A DNA stretch of 64,000 nucleotides from Rhynchopus euleeides (GCA_963210315.1 OY723259.1:2108001-2172000), one strand, 5' to 3'. Numbered from the stretch's first letter, positions 11,000-21,662 are shown. Notes: a model not told the origin generated them from the sequence alone. Numbers and translations: made by a program.

Positions 11000-11090
11000 G
11001 CACTGGGGGGGCCTTCCTTCGTTCTGTGCCAACCTGTGCTAGTCTGTCTCCTGTTCTGTGAGGCGGTTCACGTTTCTGCACTCCTGAGCG
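11000..11090 (-). repeat. Dispersed ~100-bp repeat, copy 3 (reversed)
   Basis: Read on the minus strand it gives AGTGCAGAAACGTGAACCGC, CTCACAGAACAGGAGACAGA and GGCACAGAACGAAGG, matching copies 1, 2 and 5. With copy 2 it forms an inverted pair about 0.5 kb apart. Confidence 0.5.
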
Positions 11091-11606
11091 AATATCCCCA
11101 CTAGCCTCGTATTCTCATATGTCGGCATCTTCTCGAAAATAAACTAAACAGAAGGAAAGAAAACCCTCTCTCCTCCATACCGAAACTCTGTCGAACGGCC
11201 ACTGCCTGGGCGCCACCTGGACCCAGATGCCGACTGCCTGGCCCAAAAGGAAGCGAGAGAGGGCTGCATATCAATTTGACTCCCCCCCCCCCCCCCCCCG
11301 CTTTAGAACTAGTTTAGTATCTGTGCCTGTGGGGCGAGCTGCCTGCGATACACCTGCCCTTCCCCCCGTCCCCACCCCCCCCTCCGCTCCCCCCCCCCCC
11401 CCGCACATCCACACAACGTTGCAACGCCTCACGCTCTCCCGCCTTGCCTGTCAAAACCTCCACCCCCCCTCATTCAACCCCCCCCTCCCCCCCAGACATA
11501 CACATTTCTGACCACCCAACGTTTTCCCCCTCCCCCCTGGCCGCCCTGCCGCCCTGTTTTTTTGCTCCGTTTGCTCCCCACACCCCCCCCCCCCCTCTCC
11601 CCCACC

Positions 11607-12761
11607 ATGTCCAACCCCATGGCTCTCGACCTCTGCGGGCAGGGGAAGCTGCTTGTCAACGAGATGCTCAGCCTGGAGGAGGTCTGCGACGACGCGGAGA
11701 TGACAGCGCTCGACGAGGACCCCCCATCTCTCGCGAAATTCCACGTGCATGACCTTCGGGCGGAGCTCTGCGAGCTGGGGAGGGTTCTCGGGGAGAAGTC
11801 CCCTGCAGTGTGGCAGGGCAAGGTCGATGCTCTGAACCGCCTCTGCAGCCTCGTCTACAGCGGGGTCCACATGGAGTCGCATATGTCGCGCGGCAACCTG
11901 CTGAACTGGCTCCGTCTCTACATCAAGGAGCCCCTCAACGCATGCATCTCCGACAACCGGAGCACCATCTGCAAGTCGGCGTGCCGCACGGTGGGGTTCC
12001 TCTGCCGGGCACTCCCCCCGACGCTGTGGCGCAGCATGTCCGACTGGTTCCTCAGCAGCATGCTGCACAACGTGATCTCTTCCACCGCTGTCGTGTCGCA
12101 GAGCAGCCTGCGGTGCCTCCGCCACACTCTGAAGCACGGCGCGATCGGCCCGAAGGCTGTGTCGGTCCTCCTGAGCAAAGAGCACGCGGGGCACAGGCAC
12201 CCCATGCACCGCCTTGCCGCTGTGCAGTGCCTCCTCGCTGCCCTCCACCGCATCGGGTGTGAGAAGCTGTCGGGGCCCCACGCCGACGACGTGGTGCGTG
12301 TGGTCCGCGGGGGCCTGCAGGATGCCATGCCCGAGATGCGCCACGTCTCCCGCCTCCTCTACCACTGCCTCAGGGAGGGTGGCGACACCTGCCAGCGCCT
12401 TGCGGATGACCTGTTCGAGACCCTGGATGCCCCCACGCAGGAGCATCTGCAGGAGGCAGAGAGCCTATACGCCTCCATCCGCAGCGAGACAGACCTGGAG
12501 TATCAGGCATCAGGGACGTCGTCTGTGAGGAGGGGTGGGCGGTCTCCGCCGCGGAGCCAGCTGGCGGCGCATCCGTGCCACCCGGATGCCGTGCACAGTG
12601 CGTTGGTGGAGACGCCCACAGGGAGGACGCGGCCCTCTTCTGGGCATTCGCACCACATGAGGGATAGCGTTGCGTCGCGGCCTCGTAGCTACACACCCCG
12701 TGGCGCCTTCGGGTTCACCCAGCCCTTCGTGATGGGGGATGATCGGCCCCGTCGGTTGTGA
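11607..12761 (+). CDS. CLASP/TOG-like HEAT-repeat protein
   Basis: Encodes 384 residues from an ATG in a favourable CCACCATG context; an upstream extension would need a non-ATG start. Residues about 40-270 are helical with the look of a TOG domain of the CLASP N-terminal family: a Trp-containing first helix (WQGKVDALNRL), then paired helices including the DNRSTICKSACRTVGFLCRAL segment, which resembles the family's D-R-S..K.A..LL pattern, and a LLSKEH..HRHPMHRLAAVQCLL segment. Such domains bind tubulin and stabilise microtubules at plus ends, kinetochores or spindle poles. The protein is far shorter than animal CLASPs: one TOG-like domain and a disordered Ser/Arg tail of about 85 residues. Single exon, with AATAAA at 12951. 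A generic HEAT/armadillo protein is the main alternative. Confidence 0.6.
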   Translation: MSNPMALDLCGQGKLLVNEMLSLEEVCDDAEMTALDEDPPSLAKFHVHDLRAELCELGRVLGEKSPAVWQGKVDALNRLCSLVYSGVHMESHMSRGNLLNWLRLYIKEPLNACISDNRSTICKSACRTVGFLCRALPPTLWRSMSDWFLSSMLHNVISSTAVVSQSSLRCLRHTLKHGAIGPKAVSVLLSKEHAGHRHPMHRLAAVQCLLAALHRIGCEKLSGPHADDVVRVVRGGLQDAMPEMRHVSRLLYHCLREGGDTCQRLADDLFETLDAPTQEHLQEAESLYASIRSETDLEYQASGTSSVRRGGRSPPRSQLAAHPCHPDAVHSALVETPTGRTRPSSGHSHHMRDSVASRPRSYTPRGAFGFTQPFVMGDDRPRRL

Positions 12762-12950
12762 AAGGGGGTAGGGAGATGTTGCACCCATGTGTCATCAGAG
12801 GTTTCTGAGAGTGTATAATAACATCACACAACGCAGAGGGTGGGGAGGGTGGTGGGGATGGGGGGGGGGGGGGTCTTCGCTCCGGTGTAATGTGTGAGAA
12901 GAAAGAACGGCGGGTTTCTTTTCGGCGTATTGTTCTCCTATTCGTGGGGG

Positions 12951-12956
12951 AATAAA
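12951..12956 (+). promoter_or_regulatory. Candidate poly(A) signal AATAAA
   Basis: Lies 190 bases after the CLASP-like stop codon, a spacing close to that of the candidate signal at 5581. Confidence 0.35.
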
Positions 12957-14093
12957 ATATCGCCGGAATCTCTTTCCGGGGGAAAAAATCCGAGCGCGAA
13001 AAGACCTCCCCCTCCCCTCCCTCCCTCACACAGATCATCCTTGTGATCCGTTCTGCTTCTTCTTCTTCTTTACCTTCAATGCCGCCCCCCCCTCCCACGG
13101 GCCTCGCAAGATATAGAGCAAAGTCAACTGTTGGGGTTGCCCATGATATGAAGCAACCCCCGTTCCCCTTCTACCTTCCCCTTCCCTTCCTCCCCGGTGA
13201 GAACTGCGAAATAGAGAGCAGTGCATCACTAGATATCGAGGCGTTGGACACTGGCACTGCCCCTGCGTACCTATTTTGCGCCACCCCTCCGGTGTGCACT
13301 GCTATGCAACAGCAGTGCGGTGGTGGTGGTGGTTCCGTGTTATAGGAGAGAGAGAGAGAGGGAAAGAGAGAGTGTAGTGAGCTATTCCGGAACCCACATC
13401 CCTCTCTCGCAGGGTGCGGAAGGGAGGGGAAGGGGGTATATTTTCTGCGGAGGAGATACAAAAAAAAACAGTGGCGCTTTCCCCCCGCATTCACAAAAAA
13501 GAATGCGCGATTGAAGAAGGACCTTTTTGTAGAGTTGCAAATCCCACCCCCCCTTCTATTTCTCGCCCCCCTTCCCACTGCCTGCCCCCCACTCCCATGC
13601 CCCATGCAAAACAGTTTATCATTCTGACCTGGTGGTGCTGAGAAGTTTCAGCTGCCCCTCCTTTCTCCCTTCTCCTCCACCCCCTCCAGTGTGCAATAAA
13701 CCGAGACACACCGCCGTGCTGCCAAGGCGCGGTGCATTTCCCCCCTCCCCTCTCCCAATATGGACAAAAAAAAGGCGGGGCGCTGTCTGCAGGCAGCCTG
13801 AGCGAAGGCCATTTCCTGTTCCCTCTCCCTTCCCTCCCCCCTGAGGGCCCCCCCCCCCCCCCCCCTCCCCGATTCACACGTCTACCACCCTACCTCACCC
13901 TCATCCCCCCTCTCGTCCCCCCCCCCCCCCCCTGGCAAAACGCTTGCCCTGCAGACGTTCCTTGACGCAACGTGATACACGTGGCTGTGATGTGATGAGT
14001 AGTAGCGACCCCAACCCCCACCCCCACCTCCACCTCCACCGCCACCTCCCTCTGTCACGCTGCCATCTCTGTTTTCTACCACAACAGGGAACC

Positions 14094-14212
14094 TGTCAGT
14101 GTCAAAAAGATAGTAGGCAGCGCTTGGGCAACAAATTCAACCTCCTCATCAGGCTGCGGAGTTGCTTTTGTTTTGCCCGGATTTGGCGCACAAACAACAG
14201 CCTTATCTTTTT
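14094..14212 (+). repeat. Dispersed repeat containing TTTGGCGCACAAACAAC
   Basis: Shares AAAAAGATAGTAGGCAGCGC, a CATCAGGC block and TTTGGCGCACAAACAAC with 58814-58978, and the last part with 46641-46694. No coding seen. Probably an old transposon end or a SINE-like copy. Confidence 0.5.
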
Positions 14213-14486
14213 TTGCGCAATTTCGGGTGGTGGGGTGGGGTGGGGTGTGTCACCCCACCCCACCCCCACCCCCACCTCCACCACCACCCCCCTCTGTCAC
14301 GCTGCCCTTCTGTATTTTCGCGCAATTTCGGGTGTGTCACCCCACCCCACCCCCACTCCCCCACACCCACACCCCTCCTTCATCAGATCGGGGGAGAGGG
14401 AGGGCGGAGGGATCTGCGTGCGGACTACACACCCCGCACACACCTCCTGGGAGGCAGGCGGCGGGTGGCGGGGCAGGCATCGAACC

Positions 14487-16445
14487 ATGCCCACCACCAC
14501 CACCACCCTCTCTGCTGCAGAGGGTGAGGCCGCCGCCGCCGCAACCGACACCACGCAACCCCCGGATGCGACACCCAATGCACCCCCCGCCTCTCCTGAC
14601 GCGGCTGCTCCTGATGCCGCTGCTGCTGCTGCTGCTGCCACACCAGGCGTCGCCGCCGCAGCCGCCACCACCACGCAACCCACCACCGCCACTTCTATCG
14701 ACCTCCTCCAAGGCGATTTGGATCGCCTGGAGCCCTTCGGCGCCTGGATTGCCGCGGGCGGCTCGGGCGTTGTCACAAAAGCCTCGCGCCTCCCACTCCG
14801 CAACCTGCGTGCGACCCTCGGGTGTTTTGAGGTCTTCTCGCCGGCAGCGCATCCGGCTGACAGCGCCGACACGCCACCGCCACCCCCGCACCCCCCGGAG
14901 CCAGCCACCCCACCCCAACCCCTGCACACCTCTGAGGACCTCAGCGGGATCGACAGCGTGATGCAGTCCATCCGCTGCACCACCACACCCGCCCCTGCCC
15001 CACGCGGCATCACCTCCGCTGCTGGTGATGACAGTGCCAGCAGAGGCCTGCCGCAGCCACCGCCCCAACCCGCCCCCTCCTCCTCCTCGGCCTCCCCGCC
15101 TGAGCCGGAGGTGACCTTCGAGGAGTTCTGCAACCTCCTCCATTCAAACCACCTCAGCGGTGCCGGCGGGGGTGACACCCCCGTGGGAGCCCCGCCTCCG
15201 GCGGAGCGGTGCGGTGTGTCGACGGAGCTCTGCGAGTCGATCGGCATCTCCGCGGCGGGGTGCGGTGACGGGGCTGCCTCCGGCAGGAAGCGGTGTGTCG
15301 TGGTCGCCCCGAGGGGGTCAGCCCACGCTGGCACTGGCCTTGTCGGGGCGCAGCTCCACAACCTCCACCTCGGGGATCCTGCCGGGATGACACACGCCGG
15401 ATCTTGGAGGGGTGTCCCTCAGTCACGCCGGCAGCAACAGGCAAGAGCTGTGTCTCCTGTCCCCGGCAGGCCAGGAGCGAGTGCGGAGAGCGAGCAGCTG
15501 CGGATCCAGTCGATGCGTGGGATCGGGAAGCAGAAACACATCCACCCCTCCGAGCGGAGCAGCGGTGTGGAGAAGACCGCCGCGGCGCTCAGCGCCGCCC
15601 GGTTCCAGGAGGAGCTCCTCACGCTCTTCTCCCCGGAGGTGCGGCTGGCCCTCGCCGCGGCTTCCGCGAAGCGGGCGCTCGGCACCTCCAGCACCAACAT
15701 GATACAGCGCAAGGCGCGATACCTCGACGGCGTCATCCTGCCCCAACGCCTCCCTCCAGCACCCAGAGAGGCTGCCGTTGGTGCGTCAGTGAGGGGTGGG
15801 AGCTGCAAGGGGGGCAGTGGCGGCGGCGGCGGCGGCGGCGGTGTCATGCCCCAGGTGCTCCACGTGACCCCCCCGGAGGCGACTGTGAGGAGGGCGGGTG
15901 GGAGGTACGGCCCGCCCGCGCTTCGCGCGGAGAGTGTTGCCGATCCGTACCCCGAGCTGCAGGCGCTGCTGCAGAGCGAGCAGCGGAGCCGGGTGCTGGC
16001 CAGCGGGATCCAAGGGGGCGGGCGGGGCGTCAGGCTGGCGGCATCGGCGACGGAGGGGTTGGCAGTCTCAAGCCTTGGAGGGAGTGGGTCGGGGGGTTTA
16101 TTTGGGGTTTCGGAGACACCCCCACACATCCTCTCGGCCTCTGCAGGCAGCTCGCCTTCCCCGTGCGATGCGTGGGGGTTTGCGGGGTGTGGCGGAGGGG
16201 GTGGCGGTGGAGGTGGAGGTGGGGGTCTTGCGAATCTGAAGAATGCGTCGCGGCTCTACTCGCTGCCGGTGGTGCGTCCGGTGAGGAATGGGTGCGGTGG
16301 GGTTGCCGGGGTGGGTGCGGGCGCCGCTCTGCTGGACAGGAGTGGGTCTGCAGGCGGGTCAACAGCATGTGGGAGGTCGGGGGGCCTCAGGGGGTCCGGG
16401 AGGGCTTCGAAGAAGCGGCTCAGCCATCCGGAGATGGTTTTCTGA
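14487..16445 (+). CDS. Ala/Pro/Gly-rich protein, function unknown
   Basis: Encodes 652 residues in one exon from the ATG at 14487 (context GAACCATG). The frame is open further upstream, to about 13944, but that part is repeat-derived and low in coding character, so this start is preferred. The N-terminal ~85 residues are Ala/Thr/Pro-rich. A short structured island follows (IDLLQGDLDRLEPFGAW to LGCFEVFSPA, roughly residues 70-125). A second island near residues 330-430 is helical and basic (RFQEELLTLFSPEVRLALAA, then SSTNMIQRKARYLDGV). The rest is Gly- or Ser-rich and probably disordered, ending in a basic tail. No known domain recognised. Composition and single-exon structure match the proteins at 536 and 18982, so these may be one class of regulatory or scaffold proteins. 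That is inference only. Confidence 0.65.
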   Translation: MPTTTTTLSAAEGEAAAAATDTTQPPDATPNAPPASPDAAAPDAAAAAAAATPGVAAAAATTTQPTTATSIDLLQGDLDRLEPFGAWIAAGGSGVVTKASRLPLRNLRATLGCFEVFSPAAHPADSADTPPPPPHPPEPATPPQPLHTSEDLSGIDSVMQSIRCTTTPAPAPRGITSAAGDDSASRGLPQPPPQPAPSSSSASPPEPEVTFEEFCNLLHSNHLSGAGGGDTPVGAPPPAERCGVSTELCESIGISAAGCGDGAASGRKRCVVVAPRGSAHAGTGLVGAQLHNLHLGDPAGMTHAGSWRGVPQSRRQQQARAVSPVPGRPGASAESEQLRIQSMRGIGKQKHIHPSERSSGVEKTAAALSAARFQEELLTLFSPEVRLALAAASAKRALGTSSTNMIQRKARYLDGVILPQRLPPAPREAAVGASVRGGSCKGGSGGGGGGGGVMPQVLHVTPPEATVRRAGGRYGPPALRAESVADPYPELQALLQSEQRSRVLASGIQGGGRGVRLAASATEGLAVSSLGGSGSGGLFGVSETPPHILSASAGSSPSPCDAWGFAGCGGGGGGGGGGGGLANLKNASRLYSLPVVRPVRNGCGGVAGVGAGAALLDRSGSAGGSTACGRSGGLRGSGRASKKRLSHPEMVF

Positions 16446-17744
16446 AAATGAAATGGCACCGCCCCCCTACCCTGCCATGTGGGGACGGGGCATCACAATG
16501 GGGGCAGAACGGGTCTGCGCAGTAGCCTCGCTCTCGCAGTGCCTGTGAGTGTCGATGCCAAAAAAAAATGATGACACAAAGAGAGGGAGAGGTGGCCTTT
16601 CGTGTGTTCCCGACGCCCAGGGGACACACCACCACCACCACCACCCCGATTCAGTTTTGGGGCGTTCTGAGCGTTCGAAGAAGCCGCTTTCTCCCCCCAT
16701 TCGCTCGTTCTCGCCTCTCTTTGCGATCCACCCAGTTTCATTGGTTTTGCCCCATCTTGTTGCTTGCGGGGCATGCCCTTTTTTGTGCCCCGCACCACCA
16801 GAGGAGTACCCAAGGCTCCCGCAGGCTTCCTTCAGAGTCTCCGCAGCGCCGCTGTGGCAACGGTGGGGCCCCCCACAAGCAGAGTGATGTTGCTTCACTC
16901 GGGTGGGAGGCCTGCCGAAGGCCACCGCAAGAAAAGACGCACCATGTCATTCAATACCCCATGCCCCTCTCTGCCCAGCCTTCTGGTTGGGCACCCACAA
17001 TGTGCAGCAGGCTTGGATTTGCACGAGCAGAAGAATCTGTGTTGAGCTGCAGGTGAGGTGGCCTTCGGTAGGCCTGACACGTGGCTCTGCCAAAAAAGAT
17101 ATACAGTTTCGACCTCCCTCGTTCCCGGTTGGGCGCACTGTGATGCAGGCAGAATTGACGTGCGGCTGTTGTGATGATTTCTTCCATGCACGGAGGGAGC
17201 GCAGCTTTCCAGGGTGGCTAACCAAGGCGGCTGCAGCTGCGCTTCACTTCCGACATCAGATCTCAGCCCGGTATATGTGTGTGACCCGCCAGAGCTGCGC
17301 TGCCTGCACCCGGCAGCCGGCCACCCCCAGCTTGATCTCTTCTGCGTGGTTGGGCGAGGCTTGGTGGGGGTGTTGCGTGCCGCCTTTTCCAAGGCGTGCC
17401 GTCCATCCTCCCTGCACCCACCCACATACACACATGGGACTTCCCTCTTTGTGGCCTGCACACTCGCCCCCACCCCACCCCACCCCCACCACTGTCCCAT
17501 TTGGCCTGCAGCGATGCGCCGCAATGCCATTTTTGTGATTTGCTTCTCAGTTTTTGTTGATGTCTTGTGTGTCTGCCCTGAGGCTGTACGGTGCATCAAA
17601 TGCCATGCTGTCTGTCGTCACCCCTGTTGCCAAGCATTTTGTTTGTTTTGCAGCAAACGTTGTGTTGTGGTTCAACCGTCTCCTCACAAACGACAACCAA
17701 CACGACGCAGGGTCACACATCACTAAAAAGCCAGCGGATACACT
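16446..17744. other. Intergenic region, nothing recognised
   Basis: About 1.3 kb without a supported gene. Sequence is less G/C-skewed than the genes; short open frames are scattered on both strands without codon bias. It may contain the promoter and a 5' UTR intron for the small gene at 17745. Confidence 0.35.
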
Positions 17745-17942
17745 ATGGGGCGTAGCAACAACCAGCGCCGTGCACTGGCGAAGAAGACCGGGACGGAGTT
17801 CAAGCCGAGGACTTACAAGTCGAAGCGTTACAAGGCGTCTGTCAAGTCGAACGTGGAGGCAGCGAAGAAGTTCAACGCGAAGAAGAACGTCGGGCCCCGC
17901 AGCAGGCGGCAGATCGCGAAGGACCGGAAGAACAAGAACTGA
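17745..17942 (+). CDS. Small lysine/arginine-rich protein, 65 aa
   Basis: A 65-residue open frame with ATG in the context CTATGGG and strongly biased codons (AAG, CGC/CGG, AAC) like those of the eL42 genes, which argues for a real, highly expressed protein. About 40 percent of residues are Lys or Arg, spread along the whole length (for example KKTGTEFKPRTYKSKRYK and SRRQIAKDRKNKN). There are no Cys and no hydrophobic segments. Such composition fits an RNA- or ribosome-associated or nuclear protein, but I cannot assign a family. It stands alone, with long non-coding stretches on both sides, and could be a terminal exon of a longer gene. Confidence 0.55.
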   Translation: MGRSNNQRRALAKKTGTEFKPRTYKSKRYKASVKSNVEAAKKFNAKKNVGPRSRRQIAKDRKNKN

Positions 17943-18981
17943 GGAGGGAATTGGAGTGTTTCCTCTGTCAACGGCCTTGGGGGTGGTCGGGAGAAAGCTG
18001 CACATGCGTTGCCCTGTTGTGCAGCCCCACACCCGAGGCCGCGGCGGTGGCGGTGGTGGTGGGGACAGTCAACCCCATCCGCACCACCCACCCCCTTCTG
18101 TTCTGTATCCTATTAGGTTCCCCCCGCCCCCCACACACCCCCCCGGAGCTGACTACCGCGTCGTGTTGGCAAACCCCCTCCCCTCTCTCCCTCGGCAGAA
18201 TGCCAGCTGGGTGTATTTTTTCCGAAAAATAAGCTTCAGAATCGATCAAACCCCTGGGGGGGGGGGGGTCTTTTCAACATACCCTTTATCTTGCTTTCGA
18301 GCAAAATCACCCCCTGACCCCCCCTCCCCACCTTATCTAGCCTGGAATGGAACGCGTCAGTCCCTCTCCACTTGCCAGCGTGGGTGCCCGCGCTTTTCGT
18401 TTCCACCACACAGGAGTATCAGAGGGTGCATGTGTATATGCGTGAGTGATGGAGGGGGGGGGGGCACGAATCTTGAGGGTGAAAGCGCAAGTGAGGGGGT
18501 GGGGAGTTGGCAGGGTTCGAAGAACTGTTCAGCTCTTCCTGTTCTCCTCGCGCCCACCTCAGGTGAGGCCATGTCATGCCGGGTGTGCTTTCGTTCATTG
18601 CGGGTGTGGTGAGTGAGAAGGACACACCTCGCGCGACGCAAGTGGAGCCGAAATTTTGAATGGATCCCCTTCCCCTCCCAGGCACTGTCCGTACAAAGCA
18701 AACAAACGCAGCCCCAATCTATTTTTAAACGCACACTTGTGAGCAGAAAATGTCACTTCACCACAGCCAAATGCGCTGTGTGAATGCGCACCACTAGCCT
18801 CCCCCATCACAGGAGTTGAGGTTTTTGCGTGTGGAAGCGCCAACGCATCACAAAACAAAGTACGAGCAAAGAGCGGCTGTGCTGGAGTGACATTTTTCAT
18901 AAACACGGCTCCCCCCCCCTCTCCACGTTACCACCACCACCCACAGAGCGCCCTCCCCACCCCCCCTCACCAGGGCCCACC
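17943..18981. other. Intergenic region
   Basis: No gene seen. Contains C- and G-runs and, at 18831-18850, a GTGGAAGCGCCAACGCATCA motif related to repeats at 31668, 47341 and 50193. C-rich tracts lead into the start codon at 18982. Confidence 0.35.
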
Positions 18982-20634
18982 ATGTCGCAGGCCGGGTCCG
19001 CAAAGGGCAGCGCGACCCCCCTGGCATCCGTCGCTGGCAGCGCCGCAGCCTCTGCCGCAGGCGGCGACGACGCAGCCTCCGTTGCCTCCAAGGCACCCTC
19101 CAACGCAGCTTCGGCAGCGCCAGCATCCGCCGCCGCTGCCAGCGTTGCGGATGCGGCTGGCGATGACGCAGCCTCTGCGGCGCAGGACGATGCGGCAGCA
19201 CCAACCTCCGAACAGCAGCAGCCGAGCGGAGCGACGGCAGGCGGGGGAGACGCGGAGGCTGCTGCTGACGCTGCCCCGGTGGCAGACCCTGAGCCTGAGC
19301 CGGAGCCTTCTGGGGGTGGCGATGCCACCCCATCGGAGCCGAAGTCGGAGCCGCCGAAATCGCCGCGGAAGCGGAGGGCTGTCCGGAAGAAAAAGGAGAG
19401 GCCGGACGACAGCACGCCGGCGTACGACGCATCCTCCAGCATCCACTCCCCGCAGTCCGACACGAGATATAACCAGCCACCCGATGCCAGCGCAGCCCTG
19501 CGCCTGATGCAGGACAAGGTGGAACTGCCGGAGCCGGTCCGCAGGCAGATAGCCGAGAAGCAGAGGCAGATGGACAGAAACAGGGCACGCCCTGCATCCC
19601 AGCCCTACGGGAAGCACCAACCGGGCATCCCCAACGCGCTCGCGGGGCATGTCGAGATGCAGGACTATGGCGGGGGCAATGCGGAGCCCTCTGAAGACAG
19701 CTATGTCGCATATGTTGCGTCAGAGAGGCACAGCGCTGAATACCGCCACTGTGGGACGTGTGGGATGGCTCTGGCCAGTGCGCCTTACTGCCCTATGACT
19801 GGGGCGAGGCACGTTCCTGCGGGGCTGCCGCAGCAGCAGCAGCAGCAGCCGCAGCACCGCGCGCCGTTCCCCCAGGACCCCTGCGATGTTGTTCCGGAGT
19901 ATGTCCCGGCGCAGAGGGGTTCGCGTGCCCCGAATGTGACCCCGCAGCATCATGCGGTGCCCCACAGCCCCCCGTCCCGCCTGTCGGTGGCAGACTCGCT
20001 GCCCTATGCCACGGCAGACGACGCGGCCCCCCTGCGGCTAGAGGAGCTGTCGCGCGGAGGTGGGGGTGCGCGCCGCGACCCCGGCATCGACTGGCGGCGC
20101 GTGAAGGAGCTTGCCGACAGCTATGCGAGGAGCGGCCACCACCCGCAGCAGCATGCCGGAGGGAGGGGGGGAATCACCATTGCGTATGCCGATCCCTACC
20201 GACGGTCGCCGCTGGGCGGGGTGGGTGGGGTGACCCCTCCGGCGGCAGCACAGCAGTATCATCAGCACCCCCAGCGGGCTGGTGTGACGCCCGTCTCCCC
20301 GCCGGCGATGGCCCCGCGCCCTGTCGAGTCGCCTGTGTTCGAGGGGGCGGGTGTGGGTGGTGGCGGCGGCTTCGGGGCTTCCCCACGGCAGTATGTCGTC
20401 AGCAGCCCGGTGGATCACGGGGGTGCGGGTGGTGGCTTCCCGGGGGGATCCCACCGGGAGTCCCACCCCGCCGTGGTGGGGCGGCACGGGGTGGTGCAGG
20501 GGGGTGGTGTGGATCCGCTGGGCATCGTGTCGCCCAAAAGGGTGAGCCCTTACTCGCCGCAGGCGGGGGCGACCATCGGGCAGTATACACAGCTGCGGCC
20601 CACGCTCTCCCCGGGGAGGCGGACGTTGCTCTGA
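18982..20634 (+). CDS. Ala/Pro/Gln-rich protein with a small Cys-pair motif
   Basis: Encodes 550 residues from the ATG at 18982, in a good CCCACCATG context; the open frame upstream lies in repeat-like sequence. Residues 1 to about 110 are Ala/Ser-rich with a regular acidic pattern. A basic KSPRKRRAVRKKKERPDD segment (near 125-142) could be a nuclear localisation signal. A charged helical segment follows (VELPEPVRRQIAEKQRQMDR, about 175-194). Near residue 255 is HCGTCGMALASAPYCPMTGARH, a C-x2-C ... C-x5-H cluster that resembles a small zinc ribbon. The remainder is Pro/Gly/Gln-rich with a poly-Gln run, and is likely disordered. Function unknown. The Cys/His spacing suggests zinc binding but is short of the usual four-ligand pattern. 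Confidence 0.65.
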   Translation: MSQAGSAKGSATPLASVAGSAAASAAGGDDAASVASKAPSNAASAAPASAAAASVADAAGDDAASAAQDDAAAPTSEQQQPSGATAGGGDAEAAADAAPVADPEPEPEPSGGGDATPSEPKSEPPKSPRKRRAVRKKKERPDDSTPAYDASSSIHSPQSDTRYNQPPDASAALRLMQDKVELPEPVRRQIAEKQRQMDRNRARPASQPYGKHQPGIPNALAGHVEMQDYGGGNAEPSEDSYVAYVASERHSAEYRHCGTCGMALASAPYCPMTGARHVPAGLPQQQQQQPQHRAPFPQDPCDVVPEYVPAQRGSRAPNVTPQHHAVPHSPPSRLSVADSLPYATADDAAPLRLEELSRGGGGARRDPGIDWRRVKELADSYARSGHHPQQHAGGRGGITIAYADPYRRSPLGGVGGVTPPAAAQQYHQHPQRAGVTPVSPPAMAPRPVESPVFEGAGVGGGGGFGASPRQYVVSSPVDHGGAGGGFPGGSHRESHPAVVGRHGVVQGGGVDPLGIVSPKRVSPYSPQAGATIGQYTQLRPTLSPGRRTLL

Positions 20635-20947
20635 GGTGGTGTGGATATACCCCACCAAGAACACAGACAGACAGCCCTACCCACTCTGGGGGTGGTGGTG
20701 GTGGTGGTGAGAATTTTCATGACAAAAAGGCTCAATCACCCCACCCCAGGGGTATACATCTGCCCGAAGGTGGATGTGTTGTGTGTGGGGGTTTTTCCCC
20801 TGCCTCTCTCTCTGCTGCAAATTCCCGACGTGAGATCAGGTGGTGGTGGTGGTGGTGGTGGAGGAGAGAGAGAGAGAGAATTGATATCAGCCGATGGCTC
20901 ACTTGGATGTGTGCCTCGCAAGCAATGGAGGGTGTGTGTGTGTGTGT

Positions 20948-21298
20948 GGTTATAAAGTTTTAAGGCGGTGTCGCCCTGCACGGGCAGTAGCACCTCCCCT
21001 TCAGTATCGCACTCCCGAAGGATTCCCCAACACGGCGTGACACCGGTTTCGACGCGTACTCTTCGTACCCCTCCCCCCGGCCGCGTCTCTTCAGCGAAGA
21101 ACCGGGGATAATCGGACCAGGGCTAGCTAAACCCTGGTGGTGTCACGGGTGGGGTTGGAGAGGGAGAAAAAGGAAGAAATGAAGTTGCGAAAAAGTCAAA
21201 CACTGACACGTGAAATCAATAAAAAGGGTGGTATATATCGCCCCCTTGCTGCGACGTAGACACTAAAGAGTCAGGCCGCTTCAAGAGTCTTGAGGGCT
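20948..21298. repeat. Hairpin-rich 350-bp element, copy 1 (possible structured ncRNA)
   Basis: First of three near-identical copies (20948-21298, 21312-21662, 22114-22460). Each starts GGTTATAAAGTTTTAAGGCG after a (GT)n tract and ends near CAAGAGTCTTGAGG. Hairpins seen: GGCG-GTGT-CGCC, CCAGGG-loop-CCCTGG, TCTTC-AGC-GAAGA, and TGACACC pairing with GGTGTCA about 90 bases on. No long open frame persists. A TATA-like ATAAAG at the 5' end and TATATATCG near the 3' end might be promoters for one strand or the other. Function unknown. Confidence 0.5.
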
Positions 21299-21311
21299 TG
21301 TGTGTGTGTGT

Positions 21312-21662
21312 GTGGTTATAAAGTTTTAAGGCGGTGTCGCCCTGCACGGGCAGTAGCACCTCCCCTTCAGTATCGCACTCCCGAAGGATTCCCCAACACG
21401 ACGTGACACCGGTTTCGACGCGTACTCTTCGTACCCCTCCCCCCGGCCGCGTCTCTTCAGCGAAGAACCGGGGATAATCGGACCAGGGCTAGCTAAACCC
21501 TGGTGGTGTCACGGGTGGGGTTGGAGAGGGAGAAAAAGGAAGAAATGAAGTTGCGAAAAAGTCAAACACTGACACGTGAAATCAATAAAAAGGGTGGTAT
21601 ATATCGCCCCCTTGCTGCGACGAAGACACTAAATAGTCAGGCCGCTTCAAGAGTCTTGAGGG
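21312..21662. repeat. Hairpin-rich 350-bp element, copy 2
   Basis: Head-to-tail with copy 1, separated only by a GT microsatellite. It differs from copy 1 at a handful of bases (for example ACGACGTGACACC against ACGGCGTGACACC), and the hairpins listed for copy 1 are all kept. Confidence 0.5.

Larger units (their letters stand above)
10341..11606. other. Intergenic region with repeat remnants
   Basis: Contains two copies of the dispersed ~100-bp repeat in opposite orientation, an AATAAA near 11137, and long C/T-rich tracts (11280-11300, 11360-11600) that lead directly into the next start codon and may include a 5' UTR intron. No gene seen. Confidence 0.4.
12762..14486. other. Intergenic region, repeats only
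   Basis: Contains the likely 3' UTR of the CLASP-like gene, GA and CT microsatellites (near 13345 and 13390), long C runs (13850-13935), and a dispersed repeat at 14094-14212. A short tandem block (GCGCAATTTCGGGTG followed by CACCCCACCC tracts) occurs twice, near 14215 and 14320. No gene recognised. Confidence 0.4.

Noticed and set aside
20948-21298. Resemblance of GGTTTCGACGCG in the 350-bp element to the 5' region of tmRNA or a Pol III B box
   Set aside because: Only a short match; no tRNA-like acceptor stem, CCA end, tag reading frame or A box was found.
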